A stretch of 43,779 nt of DNA from an uncultured Ruminococcus sp. (lineage in GTDB: Bacteria; Bacillota; Clostridia; Oscillospirales; Acutalibacteraceae), in the NCBI GenBank assembly GCA_902798365.1, contig CADBWP010000009.1:1-43779 (forward strand), in the 5' to 3' direction. Below the pieces are notes generated by a model. That model was not told the DNA's origin and made no database searches. It worked only from the letters and a program-made list of their open reading frames with translations. A program made the translations under genes and the position numbers. Positions 16,386-25,516 of this stretch are shown here, in pieces. Position 1 is the stretch's first letter. Every line of letters begins with the position of its first letter.

Positions 16386-17534
16386 ATGTATAATGTATTA
16401 ACTTTAAATAAGATCGCTGCGGTGGGCACCGAGCGCCTCGGCAGCGCCTACACCTGCGGCGGCGACATTCAAAACCCCGATGCGGTTCTGGTTCGCTCCG
16501 CGGCAATGCACGACATGGAGTTTGCCGACAACCTTCTTGCCATAGCAAGAGCCGGCGCAGGCACCAACAACATTCCCAAGGACAAGTGCTCCGAGCAGGG
16601 CATTGTGGTGTTCAACACCCCCGGCGCAAACGCCAACGCAGTTAAAGAGCTTGTGCTCACCGGTCTGTTCCTCTCCTCACGCAAGGTGGTAGAGGGCATA
16701 GAGTGGGCAAAGACCCTCAAGGGCAACGGCGACGCTATGCCCAAGATGGTTGAAAAGGGCAAGGGTCAGTTTGTAGGCCCCGAGATCAAGGGCAAGACCC
16801 TGGGCGTAATCGGTCTGGGCGCTATCGGAATCCTTGTAGCCAACTCCGCAGCTGCTCTGGGTATGGATGTTGTGGGCTTTGACCCCTTCATTTCGGTTCC
16901 CAACGCGCTCAAGCTCGACCCCGCTGTTAAGCTGCTCAAGAGCAACGAAGAGGTAATGACCGCCTGCGACTACCTCACCATCCACGTTCCGCTCACTCCC
17001 GAGACCAAGGACCTTGTAGATGCCGACGTTATCGCAAAGATGAAGGACGGCGTTCGCATCCTCAACTACAGCCGCGACGGCCTTGTAAACATTCCCGCTC
17101 TGCTTGACGCGCTCAAGAGCGGCAAGGTTGCAAAGTATGTTACCGACTTCGGCAACGATCAGATCCTCGGCGAAGAAAACGTTATCGTTATCCCTCACCT
17201 GGGCGCTTCCACACCCGAAAGCGAGGACAACTGCGCGATAATGGCGTGCGATCAGATAAAGGACTACATCGAGAACGGCAACATCGTCAACTCGGTCAAC
17301 TTCCCGGCGCTCTCGCTGCCCCGCGCGGCAGGCACCGCAAGAATCTGCGTGCTGCACAAGAACGTTCCCGAGCTTATTCAGGACGCTCTGGTAAAGATGA
17401 ACACGACCATCGCCGGAATGCTCAGCAAGAGCCGCGGCGACTACGCCTACACCGTAATCGACGTTGCGGGTCACGTTGAATCAACAGACGTGCTCAGCTC
17501 GATCGACGGCGTTGTAAGAGTGAGAGTTATTTAA
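16386..17534 (+). CDS. serA: D-3-phosphoglycerate dehydrogenase with ACT domain
   Basis: It oxidises 3-phosphoglycerate with NAD+, the first step of serine synthesis. The 382-residue product has the NAD loop LGVIGLGAIGILVANS (near residue 140), the active-site arginine in NYSRDGLV and the catalytic histidine in IPHLGASTPESE. A short C-terminal ACT-like domain (about 320-382) ends VDGVVRVRVI-like (IDGVVRVRVI); ACT domains in this family often bind serine for feedback control. ATG 16386 has AAGGGTG upstream. A terminator follows. Confidence 0.96.
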   Translation: MYNVLTLNKIAAVGTERLGSAYTCGGDIQNPDAVLVRSAAMHDMEFADNLLAIARAGAGTNNIPKDKCSEQGIVVFNTPGANANAVKELVLTGLFLSSRKVVEGIEWAKTLKGNGDAMPKMVEKGKGQFVGPEIKGKTLGVIGLGAIGILVANSAAALGMDVVGFDPFISVPNALKLDPAVKLLKSNEEVMTACDYLTIHVPLTPETKDLVDADVIAKMKDGVRILNYSRDGLVNIPALLDALKSGKVAKYVTDFGNDQILGEENVIVIPHLGASTPESEDNCAIMACDQIKDYIENGNIVNSVNFPALSLPRAAGTARICVLHKNVPELIQDALVKMNTTIAGMLSKSRGDYAYTVIDVAGHVESTDVLSSIDGVVRVRVI

Positions 17535-17564
17535 TCGAAATAATAAATATGATATATTACGGCG

Positions 17565-17593
17565 GCAGCTTCGATTTTCGGAGCTGCTGTTTT
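17565..17593 (+). terminator. terminator after serA
   Basis: GCAGCTTCGA and TCGGAGCTGC form a 10-bp stem with one mismatch, followed by TGTTTTC. Confidence 0.7.
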
Positions 17594-17769
17594 CAACATT
17601 ATTCATACATTTTTATCGGAAAGACGCTGTTTTGTTCAATATGCCCAAAACGGGGTCTTTATTTTTGGCAATAAGCAAAATTATATAATTCTAAAAAAGA
17701 AATATCACACGGATAACCTACTTTATAATATATATTGTATAATTATCTCTGCGATAAGGAGGAGAATCA

Positions 17770-20004
17770 ATGGCACAGGTTAAAAAGATTCTTGCAATAG
17801 TGCTTGCCGCCTGCGTGCTGCTCACGGTCGGTTTAGTGGCTGCAACGGCGGTCGAGGTCGAAGAGGGCGCCGAGGTAGCGGCGGACTCCGGCATCACGGT
17901 GCACTATTACTGCGAGAGCGGCACGCCCACCATCTATTATTGGAACAGCCTGCCCACCAACATCACCACAAACTATCCCGGTCCCGCTATGACCGCCGAG
18001 GGCAACAACTACTACAGATACACCTTCAACGGTCTTACCAAGGTCAACATGCTGTTTGTGGTAAACGGTGTTCAGTCGGCTGAGCTGACAAGGAACACGG
18101 GCGAATGGTGGTACAAAAACAACAAGTGGTATAAAAAGGATCCCTCCCAGACAACCGACTGGGATCGCGGCGACATGCGCGAGGATTCCATCTACTTTGT
18201 TATGACCACCCGTTTTTATGACGGCGACACCGGCAACAACGTGCATTGCTGGGACGACTCCAAGGCGAACAACCCCGACTCCGACCCCGCATGGCGCGGC
18301 GACTTTAAGGGTCTTATCGAAAAGCTCGACTACATAAAGGCTCTGGGCTTCTCCGCCATCTGGATCACCCCCGTTGTTACAAACGCCTCAGGCTATGACT
18401 ATCACGGCTATCACGCCTTTGACTTCGGCACCGTTGACGTGCGCTATGAGTCCGACGACACCGATTATCAGGATCTCATCGACGCGGCTCACGAAAAGGG
18501 CATGAAGGTTATTCAGGACGTTGTATGGAACCACACCGGCAACTTCGGTGAGGAGTACCTTTGCAAGATGTTCACAAAGCAGTACAACACCGTTCAGGAT
18601 CTTGCCAGCCTAAACAGCATGGTCATCGACCCCAACGGCCCCCTTGCTTCAAAGGCAGCAAGCTATGCAAGCATGAACGCCGCCAGCCAGTACGGCGCAA
18701 GACTTAACTGCATGAAGACCGACAGCGTTGATACCGCGCACAACTACCACCACGGCGCCGATATGAGCTGGGAGTCTTACACCGAGCAGACCGGTCAGAT
18801 CGACGGCGACTGCGTTGACGTTAACACCGAGAACCCTGCGGTTGCAAATTACATCAACGACTGCTACATGAATTATGTCGATATGGGCGTTGACGCCTTC
18901 CGTCTTGACACAGTCAAGCACATCAGCCGCTGGACGCTCAACCACGCTTACTTCCCCGTTTATAATCAGGTGAGCAACTTCTTTATCTTCGGCGAGGTCT
19001 GCACCCGTGTGCGCGAGTTCTGGAACAAGGGCCTCCAGGCGGATTCCTGTCCGTTCTACGGCTGGAAGGAAACCGAGAGCCAGTGGGCGAACAACTGGTC
19101 AACCACCGACTGGGAGTCAAACTACAACAACTCCATCCAGCACTTTACAAGCCACACCAACACTTCGGGAGCTCCCACCTCTCAGAACGTTTTCCTCAAC
19201 AATATGAACTATCATACCCCCGACTATTCAAAGTCAAACCGCACGGGCGTTATCGACTTCCCGATGCATTGGAACTTTGACAACGCCTGGGATGCCTTCA
19301 ACGTGGGTAAATCCTCCGACCAGTACTACAACGATTCCACCTGGAACGTTACATATGTTGACTCGCACGACTATGCTCCCGACAGCCAGCAGAAGCTCCG
19401 CTTCAACGGCGGCACCGAAACATGGGCCGAGAACCTCGACCTGATGTTCACCTTCCGCGGAATCCCCTGCATCTACTACGGCTCCGAGGTAGAGTTCCAG
19501 AAGGGTCAGCAGATAGACGTAGGCCCCAACGCTCCCCTCTCGACTACCGGACGCGCATACTTCGGCGACAGGCTCCAGGGCAGCGTAACAGCTACCGGCT
19601 TTGGTCAATATACCGCCAGCGGCACGGTCAACACCACGCTCGACTACACGCTTGCTAAGCACATCAGAAAGCTGAACATGATAAGAAGAGCTGTTCCCGC
19701 GCTGCAAAAGGGTCAATACACCACAAACGGCGTAAGCGGCGACGGTATGGCGTTTGTTCGCCGTTACACGGGCGGCGGAGTTGACAGCCTTGCATGCGTT
19801 ACCATCTCGGGCGACGCCGACTTCTCGGGCGTTCCCAACGGCACCTATGTTGACGCCGTAACGGGCGAGAGAAAGACCGTAAGCAACGGCACGCTCAGCG
19901 TTTCATCCTTGGCCAAGGCAAACATGAGAGTATTTGTGCTCAGCTCCGGCAACTTTACCGGAATCTCCGGCGCAATCGGCGCTACAGGCACATACCTCAA
20001 ATAA
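17770..20004 (+). CDS. secreted GH13 alpha-amylase with N-terminal starch-binding domain
   Basis: It hydrolyses starch-type alpha-1,4-glucans outside the cell. The 744-residue protein has a signal peptide (KKILAIVLAACVLLTVGLVAATA). A small beta domain resembling CBM25/26 follows at about 42-130 (VHYYCESGTPTIYYW). The GH13 barrel starts near 155 (IYFVMTTRFYDGD). The catalytic residues are Asp379 in DAFRLDTVKH, Glu409 in FIFGEV and Asp534 in YVDSHDYAPD. WNHTG and GYDYHGYH also fit. No sortase motif or dockerin is visible, so it is probably released. Start supported by AAGGAGGAG. Its own terminator follows, so it is monocistronic. Confidence 0.95.
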   Translation: MAQVKKILAIVLAACVLLTVGLVAATAVEVEEGAEVAADSGITVHYYCESGTPTIYYWNSLPTNITTNYPGPAMTAEGNNYYRYTFNGLTKVNMLFVVNGVQSAELTRNTGEWWYKNNKWYKKDPSQTTDWDRGDMREDSIYFVMTTRFYDGDTGNNVHCWDDSKANNPDSDPAWRGDFKGLIEKLDYIKALGFSAIWITPVVTNASGYDYHGYHAFDFGTVDVRYESDDTDYQDLIDAAHEKGMKVIQDVVWNHTGNFGEEYLCKMFTKQYNTVQDLASLNSMVIDPNGPLASKAASYASMNAASQYGARLNCMKTDSVDTAHNYHHGADMSWESYTEQTGQIDGDCVDVNTENPAVANYINDCYMNYVDMGVDAFRLDTVKHISRWTLNHAYFPVYNQVSNFFIFGEVCTRVREFWNKGLQADSCPFYGWKETESQWANNWSTTDWESNYNNSIQHFTSHTNTSGAPTSQNVFLNNMNYHTPDYSKSNRTGVIDFPMHWNFDNAWDAFNVGKSSDQYYNDSTWNVTYVDSHDYAPDSQQKLRFNGGTETWAENLDLMFTFRGIPCIYYGSEVEFQKGQQIDVGPNAPLSTTGRAYFGDRLQGSVTATGFGQYTASGTVNTTLDYTLAKHIRKLNMIRRAVPALQKGQYTTNGVSGDGMAFVRRYTGGGVDSLACVTISGDADFSGVPNGTYVDAVTGERKTVSNGTLSVSSLAKANMRVFVLSSGNFTGISGAIGATGTYLK

Positions 20005-20021
20005 TACCCAAACAACATCAA

Positions 20022-20052
20022 AACCGCGCTCTTTACGGGCGCGGTTTTTTTT
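20022..20052 (+). terminator. rho-independent terminator after the amylase gene
   Basis: AACCGCGC / GCGCGGTT 8-bp stem with 9-nt loop and an uninterrupted T-run. Confidence 0.93.
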
Positions 20053-20298
20053 AGATCGAGCAGTTTTTTCAGGCCGGGCAGAAAGGTTTTTCTTGTGAGA
20101 AGTGTTATCTTCCCGACCGTTGTGTTTTGTTAAGGAGTGACTGTTGCAAGTAACGACAGATAGCTTTGCTTGAGTAAAGGGTTTTCTTCCCGACTGTATT
20201 ACAATTGCGCGAATTATGTGCCGAAAGGTAGGGGTGAAGCCGTGTGTAATTCTTCTGACAGGCAATGTAGCAACTTAACGTTTTTTGGGAGTACATCA

Positions 20299-20512
20299 GG
20301 CTCCCCTGCGCTAAGGTGATTTCCCTGTTGGGGAAAATGTCGCGTAGTGACAAAAGGGTTGCCGTTTTCGCATAAAAAGCTGTCGTTGTAAGGCGACTGA
20401 AGGGTCGATAACGTTTGTCAATCGCCGGAAGCAGACCAAAGAGCAGAAAGGTTTTCGACCCCTCCGTCAGCTATCGCTGACACCTCCCCTTATCGCAGGG
20501 GAGGCTTTTTGG
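20299..20512. repeat. palindromic repeats of the 431-745 family
   Basis: GGCTCCCCTGCGCTAAGG at 20299-20316 and the full CTCCCCTTATCGCAGGGGAG with leader CCCCTCCGTCAGCTATCGC and trailer GGCTTTTTGGTG (20459-20515) match the copies at the left end of the window, 20 kb away. Confidence 0.7.
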
Positions 20513-20654
20513 TGTGAGCAGATATGTTTTGTGCTTAAGTTGCTTACATTGCCTTATAGGGAAAATGTCGCGTAGTGACAAAAGGGTTGCCGTTTTCACA
20601 AAAAAAGCTGTCGCCGTAAGGAGACTGAAGGGTCGGTAACGGTTGTCAATCACC
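20331..20654 (+). repeat. pair of ~95-bp direct repeats
   Basis: 20331-20426 and 20559-20654 share about 90 percent of bases, both starting GGGAAAATGTCGCGTAGTGAC. Each could encode a ~24-residue basic peptide (MSRSDKRVAVF...), but neither has a ribosome site, so they are treated as noncoding repeats. Confidence 0.75.
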
Positions 20655-20752
20655 AAATGCCGGACAAATGCCGGACAAATGCCAGCCAAATGTCAGCCAA
20701 CTGTCAGCCAAATGCCAGCCAACTGTCAGCCAACTGTCAGCCAAGTGTCAGC
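20654..20752 (+). repeat. 11-bp tandem array, nine units
   Basis: Nine consecutive 11-mers of consensus CAAMTGYCAGC fill 99 bp with no gap; the first two units end CGGA instead of CAGC. Variation is confined to a few positions, as expected of slippage plus point change. Confidence 0.9.
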
Positions 20753-20754
20753 AC

Positions 20755-20804
20755 AAGATAAGTTAAGATAAGATAAGTTAAGTTAAGATAAGTAAAGATA
20801 AGGA
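20755..20804 (+). repeat. 5-bp tandem array, ten units
   Basis: Ten pentamers of the form AAGAT/AAGTT (with AAGTA and AAGGA near the end) lie 2 nt after the 11-mer array. The stretch is purine-rich on the plus strand. The rest of 20053-20873 has no supported gene. Confidence 0.9.
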
Positions 20805-20873
20805 TATAGTGTCGGCTTGCGCCGACTGAATCGCTTTACATATTTCCCTGTGGGGTTGTTATTGATAACATGC

Positions 20874-20901
20874 AAAAGGGCTGTCGCACAAGCGGCAGCC
20901 C
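20874..20901 (-). terminator. terminator of the LCP gene
   Basis: On the minus strand GGGCTGCCGC and GCGACAGCCC form a 10-bp stem (one mismatch, TTGT loop) followed by TTTT. Confidence 0.85.
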
Positions 20902-20919
20902 GGTTTGTTGTGTTTGATT

Positions 20920-22065
20920 TTACTGCTGAACCTGTTCCTGTGTAACATTCTCAGAGCTTGAGGTTCCTACCTTTTCCTCGTAGATAAACTCTGCAAGGGC
21001 GCGTCTTTGCGCTTCCATGTCGGCTATAGCTATGACCGAGCCGGCGTCGGTATCGTTGTCGTAGTACCACAAGCCCTCTTTGGGGACGTAGTTCTGAACA
21101 ACCTCATAGCCGATGTAGGTCAGCGCGTGAGAAACAAGCGCGGTGATCTCGTCCTTCTTAAGGTTGGTCGTGATCTTGGGACCGACTGAGTTGACGATCG
21201 AAATGATCTTGCCCAAATCGGAGCCCCTCAGGTCGCTTATCATTTTTTCAATCAGCTTTCTCTGGCGCGAGGTTCTGTCCCAGTCGTCGCCGTCGATGCC
21301 TATCTCGTTGTCGTCCTCGCCCTTGGTAAGGCCGCGGTCTCTGGCATACCACAGAGCCTCCTGACCCGTGAGCTTTACAACGCCCGGAGCCGCCGTAATG
21401 GTGGCGGGGTTGCCGTCGGACTGCTCGTTTTTGTACATCTGATAGTTGATGTAGTCGATCTCGTCCTGAGTGACCTCCATCTCGATACCGCCCAGGGTGT
21501 CGATGATGTCGATAAAGCTGTCAAAATCCACTATCGCGTAGCGGTCGATCTTTACGCCGAAATTTGCCTCTATGGTTTGAATGGAAAGAGGCGCGCCGCC
21601 CAGCGTATAAGAAGCGTTTATCTTGTTGTAGCCGTGACCCGGGATATAAACATAGGTGTCACGCTGAAAGGATGTGAGCTTAAGCTTTTTGTGGGTGTTG
21701 TCGATGGACAGCAGAATCATGGTGTCGGTGCGTCCGTGCTCGTCCTCGCCCTTGTTGTCCTCACCGAACAGCATTATGTTGAGCACCTTGGAGTCCTGAA
21801 GCAGCTGACTGTCGCCCAAAATCTTGTTGCCGTCGGTGTCCTTGGCGTCGGCGGGAACCGTCACCTTGGTTTTGGACTTGTCGTCCGCCACATAGTTTAC
21901 GGTGTCGAGCAGCGAGTAGTAATAAATCATGCCCGCTCCGCCCAACAGAAAGATGATAGAGAACACAAGACACAGTATTCTGCGCACCCTGCCCTTTTTG
22001 TTGTAGAGCTTTATCATCTGGGTTTTTGAGCTGATGTCAACCAGATTGTTTGCATTGCCTGCCAT
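20920..22065 (-). CDS. LytR-CpsA-Psr family glycopolymer transferase
   Basis: LCP proteins join teichoic acids or capsular glycans from polyprenyl phosphate to peptidoglycan outside the membrane. The 381-residue product has a cytoplasmic basic start and one membrane anchor (RRILCLVFSIIFLLGGAGMIYYY, near 28-50). The LCP domain has GRTDTMILLSID, TSFQRDTYVYIPG, KINASYTLGG and the late arginine motif DDWDRTSRQRKLI. ATG 22065 has AGGAGG 7 nt upstream; the longer frame to 22164 is unsupported. An extended -10 lies about 100 nt upstream. Confidence 0.94.
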   Translation of the reverse strand: MAGNANNLVDISSKTQMIKLYNKKGRVRRILCLVFSIIFLLGGAGMIYYYSLLDTVNYVADDKSKTKVTVPADAKDTDGNKILGDSQLLQDSKVLNIMLFGEDNKGEDEHGRTDTMILLSIDNTHKKLKLTSFQRDTYVYIPGHGYNKINASYTLGGAPLSIQTIEANFGVKIDRYAIVDFDSFIDIIDTLGGIEMEVTQDEIDYINYQMYKNEQSDGNPATITAAPGVVKLTGQEALWYARDRGLTKGEDDNEIGIDGDDWDRTSRQRKLIEKMISDLRGSDLGKIISIVNSVGPKITTNLKKDEITALVSHALTYIGYEVVQNYVPKEGLWYYDNDTDAGSVIAIADMEAQRRALAEFIYEEKVGTSSSENVTQEQVQQ

Positions 22066-22162
22066 ATATTTCCTCCTGCAAAAAAGGTGAAGTTTTGCGC
22101 GCCGGCGGAAAGCTGTCGAAAATCGCCCGCTCAAATGGGCACAGCTTGTCCGTATCCATACC

Positions 22163-22171
22163 ATTATACCA
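22163..22171 (-). promoter_or_regulatory. extended -10 promoter for the LCP gene
   Basis: Minus-strand TGG-TATAAT, about 100 nt before the LCP start. No clear -35, as usual for extended -10 promoters. Confidence 0.5.
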
Positions 22172-22269
22172 TATTATTCCGATAAATAATTCTAAATAAG
22201 AAATAAGCGTTGTTCGACCGACAAAATTTCGGCGGTATCATGCGGTTTCTTTTGTGATTTTTATGCGTA

Positions 22270-22860
22270 TCACCGCTCAAGCTCGTCAAGGGCGAGCGAG
22301 AACGCAGGCAAAAATTCCTCAAAGAAAACCTCCGCCTCGGGCAGCTTCATCTCGTGTATGGACTGCTCAATCGACTGCCTTGCCATGCGAAATTCGTCGT
22401 TGCCCATGCGCATTTCCTCTATGCATTTTATAAGAGCGGAGAACCTGTCCGCCGCCTTGACAAACGGCTCAAGAGCGCGGTCGCGCTCGTCGGTGAGCTT
22501 AAGAATCTTATCAAAATCCGTTTTAAAGTCGTCGGGCAGCATGGAAACAAGCCTGTCCGCCGCAGAGTCCTCAATGCTGCGGTACATGTCGCGCATGGCA
22601 TTGTTGGCATATTTTACGGGTGTGGGCATGTCGCCGGTTATTATCTCGGTGGCGTCGTGAAAAACTGCGAGCAGGGCTGCGCGTTCGGGGTCAAGGCTTC
22701 CGCCGAAGCGCTTGTTGTGTATAAGCACCAGACAATGGGCGAGCACGGCAACCTGCTGGCTGTGCTCGCTTATGTTTTCGCTGCGGGTATTGTTCATAAG
22801 ACCCCAGCGGTTGATGTATTTCATCCGCGAGAGCATCGCGTAAAAATTTGACTGCTGCAT
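22270..22860 (-). CDS. HD-domain 5'-deoxyribonucleotidase, YfbR-like
   Basis: YfbR enzymes dephosphorylate deoxynucleoside 5'-monophosphates. The 196-residue all-helical product has the metal ligands in order: His in ISEHSQQVAVLAH (near residue 33), HD in AVFHDATEI (near 67) and Asp in KAADRFSALIKC (near 136). The FYAMLSRMKYINRWGLMNNTRSENISEH start is typical of the family. ATG 22860 has GGGAG upstream; the frame stays open to 22938 without support. It is divergent from the YfhO gene. Confidence 0.9.
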   Translation of the reverse strand: MQQSNFYAMLSRMKYINRWGLMNNTRSENISEHSQQVAVLAHCLVLIHNKRFGGSLDPERAALLAVFHDATEIITGDMPTPVKYANNAMRDMYRSIEDSAADRLVSMLPDDFKTDFDKILKLTDERDRALEPFVKAADRFSALIKCIEEMRMGNDEFRMARQSIEQSIHEMKLPEAEVFFEEFLPAFSLALDELER

Positions 22861-22915
22861 TTCATAAACTCCCGTTAAAAATTTTTTAAAAACAGGTGCA
22901 AAACCGTAAAAACTG

Positions 22916-22924
22916 TGGTATAAT
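22916..22924 (+). promoter_or_regulatory. extended -10 promoter for the YfhO gene
   Basis: TGG-TATAAT, with a poor -35 (GTGCAA) 17 nt upstream, about 104 nt before the start at 23028. Confidence 0.5.
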
Positions 22925-23027
22925 AATACATTATGCATGAATATAAGCGGTTTTGCGCCGCCGTTATTCCCATTATACTATGTAATTTGCAAAAGTCAAA
23001 GAATTTTTACCACGGAGAAATCACAAA

Positions 23028-25484
23028 ATGAAACGCCTGCAACGCTTTCAACCGAAAAACAGACACTATCTGCTGCTTACGTTTTTGATAGCCCTGGGAA
23101 CCGCAATTATGCTGTTCTTACCCTTTATTGTTTACCACAAGGGCATTTTTTATTACTACGGGGATTTTAACGTTCAGGAGATCCCGTTTTATCAGATGAT
23201 ACAAAACTCGGTAAAAAACGGCGAAATGGGCTGGAGCCACCTGACCGATCTGGGCTCCGACACCCTGTCAAGCTACAGCTTCTATCTTTTGGGCAGCCCG
23301 TTTTTCTGGATGACCATGCCGTTCCCCAACGAGCTTGTGCCCTATCTGATAGGGCCTCTGTTCATGCTCAAATTCGCCTGTGCGGCTGCCGCGGCTCATC
23401 TTTATATAAGGCGATATGTCGAGAACAAGATGTTTGCGGTGCTGGGCGGACTGCTGTATGCGTTTTCGGGCTTTTCCATCTACAACATCTTTTTCTTCCA
23501 TTTTCACGAGCCCATGATAGCGTTTCCGCTGCTGCTGGCGGCGTTTGACGCGTTTTTGTTTGACAGGCGCAGAGGTCTGATAGCCGTTGCGGTGTTCGGA
23601 GCCTGCGTTGTCAATTACTACTTCTTTACCGGTCAGGCATTGTTTGTGCTGATGTATTTTCTCATGCTCACACTCACCCGTACCTGGCGCTTTAAAATAA
23701 AGGAGTTTCTGCTGCTTTGCGCCGAGGTGATCATCGGCTTTGCGGCGACGGCGTTTATGCTGCTGCCGAGTGTTCTGGGAATCTTGGGCAATCCCAGGCT
23801 CAACGAGCTGCCCAACGACTGGAAGTCGCTTGCCTATCCTGCCGAGCAGAGATACTGGCTTATCATACTCAGCTTTTTGTTTCCTGCCGACATGCCTGCT
23901 ACTCCGGTATTCACGCCGGAGTCCAACTGCAAGTGGGCGTCGGTCGCGGGCTGGCTGCCGCTGCTCAGCGTAACGGGTGTGGTCGCCTATTTGCAGCTCA
24001 AAAAGCGCGACTGGCTCAAAAAGCTTATCGCCCTGCTTATACTGTTTGCCATGATCCCCGTGCTGAACAGCATGTTCCAGCTTATGAACAGCTCCATCTA
24101 CTATGCGCGGTGGTTCTATATGCCGGTGCTTATGTTTGCGCTGGCGTCGGTAAAGGCGCTCGAGGACGAGGAGGCGAACTGGAACCGCGCCATAGCCTGG
24201 AGCGCGGGTCTTACCGTGGGCGCGACGGTTCTTATCGGCTTCATGCCCAAAAAGACAGAGGAGGAGCCGGGCAAGATAACCTGGAGCCCCGGTGTTGAAA
24301 ACAGCACTCTCCATTTTTGGGTGTATGCGCTGATAGCAATGATAGGCCTGCTGTGCTTTGCGCTGATTTACAAAAAATTCAACCGCAGGCGGGGCTTTGC
24401 GGTGTGGCTGATAATTGCAGCCATGGCTCTGTCCCTCGGCTCGTCATACTACATCATAGCCGCCAAGACCGCCGGCTCCGAAACAACCGCAGCCATAAAG
24501 AGCCATATAATAAACGCGAGAGACAAGGTTGAGATAGACGACCTTGAGGAAGTGCGCATCGACTCTTTCAAATGTCCCGACAACCTGGGAATGTTCTGGC
24601 AGGTGCCGTCGATCAACTGCTTCCAAAGCTCGGTTTCGCCGTCGATAATGAAGTTTTACCAGGCGGTGGGCATAGAACGCAGCGTAGGCTCGCGCCCGGG
24701 CTACTCATCCTATGGGCTCAGGGGTCTGCTGAGCGTAAAGTACTTTTTTGACGACACGTGCGACAACGACGACCCCGAGCAGGAGTGCTGCTTTACCGAT
24801 AAAAGCGGCGACCCCAAGATGTTCGGCTTTGAGTTTTACAAAAACACCAACGGCTGGGACGTTTATATAAACAAAAACTATGTGCCGATGGGCTTTGTGT
24901 TCCCGGATTACATCACCGAGGAGGAGTTTGAACGCGTGGGCTCCTACAACCGCACCGAGGCGCTTGTGAACGCGATGGTGCTGACAAAGGAGCAGATGAA
25001 AAAATACTCAGACATCACCGGCTACACCGACGAGGGCTACGCCATGCTTTACGGCGACACCCCCGAGGAGTTTAAGAGCGTCACCGACGATTTTAAATAC
25101 GGCGAGGAAGCATATGAAAAAACCTGCGCGGTACTCAGAAGCCGCGCCTGCGATTCCTTTGAATACACAAAGGAGGGCTTTACCGCAAGCTTCAACAACA
25201 GCGGTCAGGACGCGCTGCTGTTTTTCAGCGTGCCGTACAGCGAGGGCTTTTCGGCAACGGTCAACGGCGAGCCCGTTGAGATAGAACGCGCGACCTTCGG
25301 CTTTATGGCGGTGCGCGTGCCAAAGGGCAAAAGCGACATCGTGTTCACCTATGAGACCCCGGGCTTTAAAACGGGAGTGGTCATCAGCCTTTGCGCGCTG
25401 GCGGCGTTCGCGGTTTATATTACGCTTATAATCGTTTTCCGCATAATAAGCAAAAAGCGCATCAAGCGCGATTCCGACATATAA
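23028..25484 (+). CDS. YfhO family membrane protein (GT-C-like)
   Basis: The 818-residue protein has a basic N-terminus and about a dozen hydrophobic spans up to residue 480. These include two early DFN/LGSDTL loops after span 1 (GDFNVQEIPFYQ, DLGSDTLSSYSFYLLGSP) that are characteristic of YfhO. An extracytoplasmic domain (about 480-785) and a last membrane span with a basic tail follow. YfhO proteins resemble GT-C glycosyltransferases; in Bacillus and Listeria relatives they glycosylate lipoteichoic or wall teichoic acid. The Asp in the first loop would be the catalytic candidate. Start has CGGAGAAA upstream. Confidence 0.9.
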   Translation: MKRLQRFQPKNRHYLLLTFLIALGTAIMLFLPFIVYHKGIFYYYGDFNVQEIPFYQMIQNSVKNGEMGWSHLTDLGSDTLSSYSFYLLGSPFFWMTMPFPNELVPYLIGPLFMLKFACAAAAAHLYIRRYVENKMFAVLGGLLYAFSGFSIYNIFFFHFHEPMIAFPLLLAAFDAFLFDRRRGLIAVAVFGACVVNYYFFTGQALFVLMYFLMLTLTRTWRFKIKEFLLLCAEVIIGFAATAFMLLPSVLGILGNPRLNELPNDWKSLAYPAEQRYWLIILSFLFPADMPATPVFTPESNCKWASVAGWLPLLSVTGVVAYLQLKKRDWLKKLIALLILFAMIPVLNSMFQLMNSSIYYARWFYMPVLMFALASVKALEDEEANWNRAIAWSAGLTVGATVLIGFMPKKTEEEPGKITWSPGVENSTLHFWVYALIAMIGLLCFALIYKKFNRRRGFAVWLIIAAMALSLGSSYYIIAAKTAGSETTAAIKSHIINARDKVEIDDLEEVRIDSFKCPDNLGMFWQVPSINCFQSSVSPSIMKFYQAVGIERSVGSRPGYSSYGLRGLLSVKYFFDDTCDNDDPEQECCFTDKSGDPKMFGFEFYKNTNGWDVYINKNYVPMGFVFPDYITEEEFERVGSYNRTEALVNAMVLTKEQMKKYSDITGYTDEGYAMLYGDTPEEFKSVTDDFKYGEEAYEKTCAVLRSRACDSFEYTKEGFTASFNNSGQDALLFFSVPYSEGFSATVNGEPVEIERATFGFMAVRVPKGKSDIVFTYETPGFKTGVVISLCALAAFAVYITLIIVFRIISKKRIKRDSDI

Positions 25485-25516
25485 TTATACAAAACTCTAC
25501 CGAACGGAGAATGGCT

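Noticed and set aside
15317..16429. 370-codon minus-strand frame over serC
   Set aside because: Exact antisense of serC with a composition-driven open frame.
20561..20640. 24-residue basic peptide (MSRSDKRVAVF...) in the direct repeat
   Set aside because: Present in both repeat copies but no ribosome site or promoter; judged a by-product of the repeat.
20654..20804. CRISPR-like array
   Set aside because: Units are contiguous 11-mers and 5-mers with no unique spacers and no cas genes.
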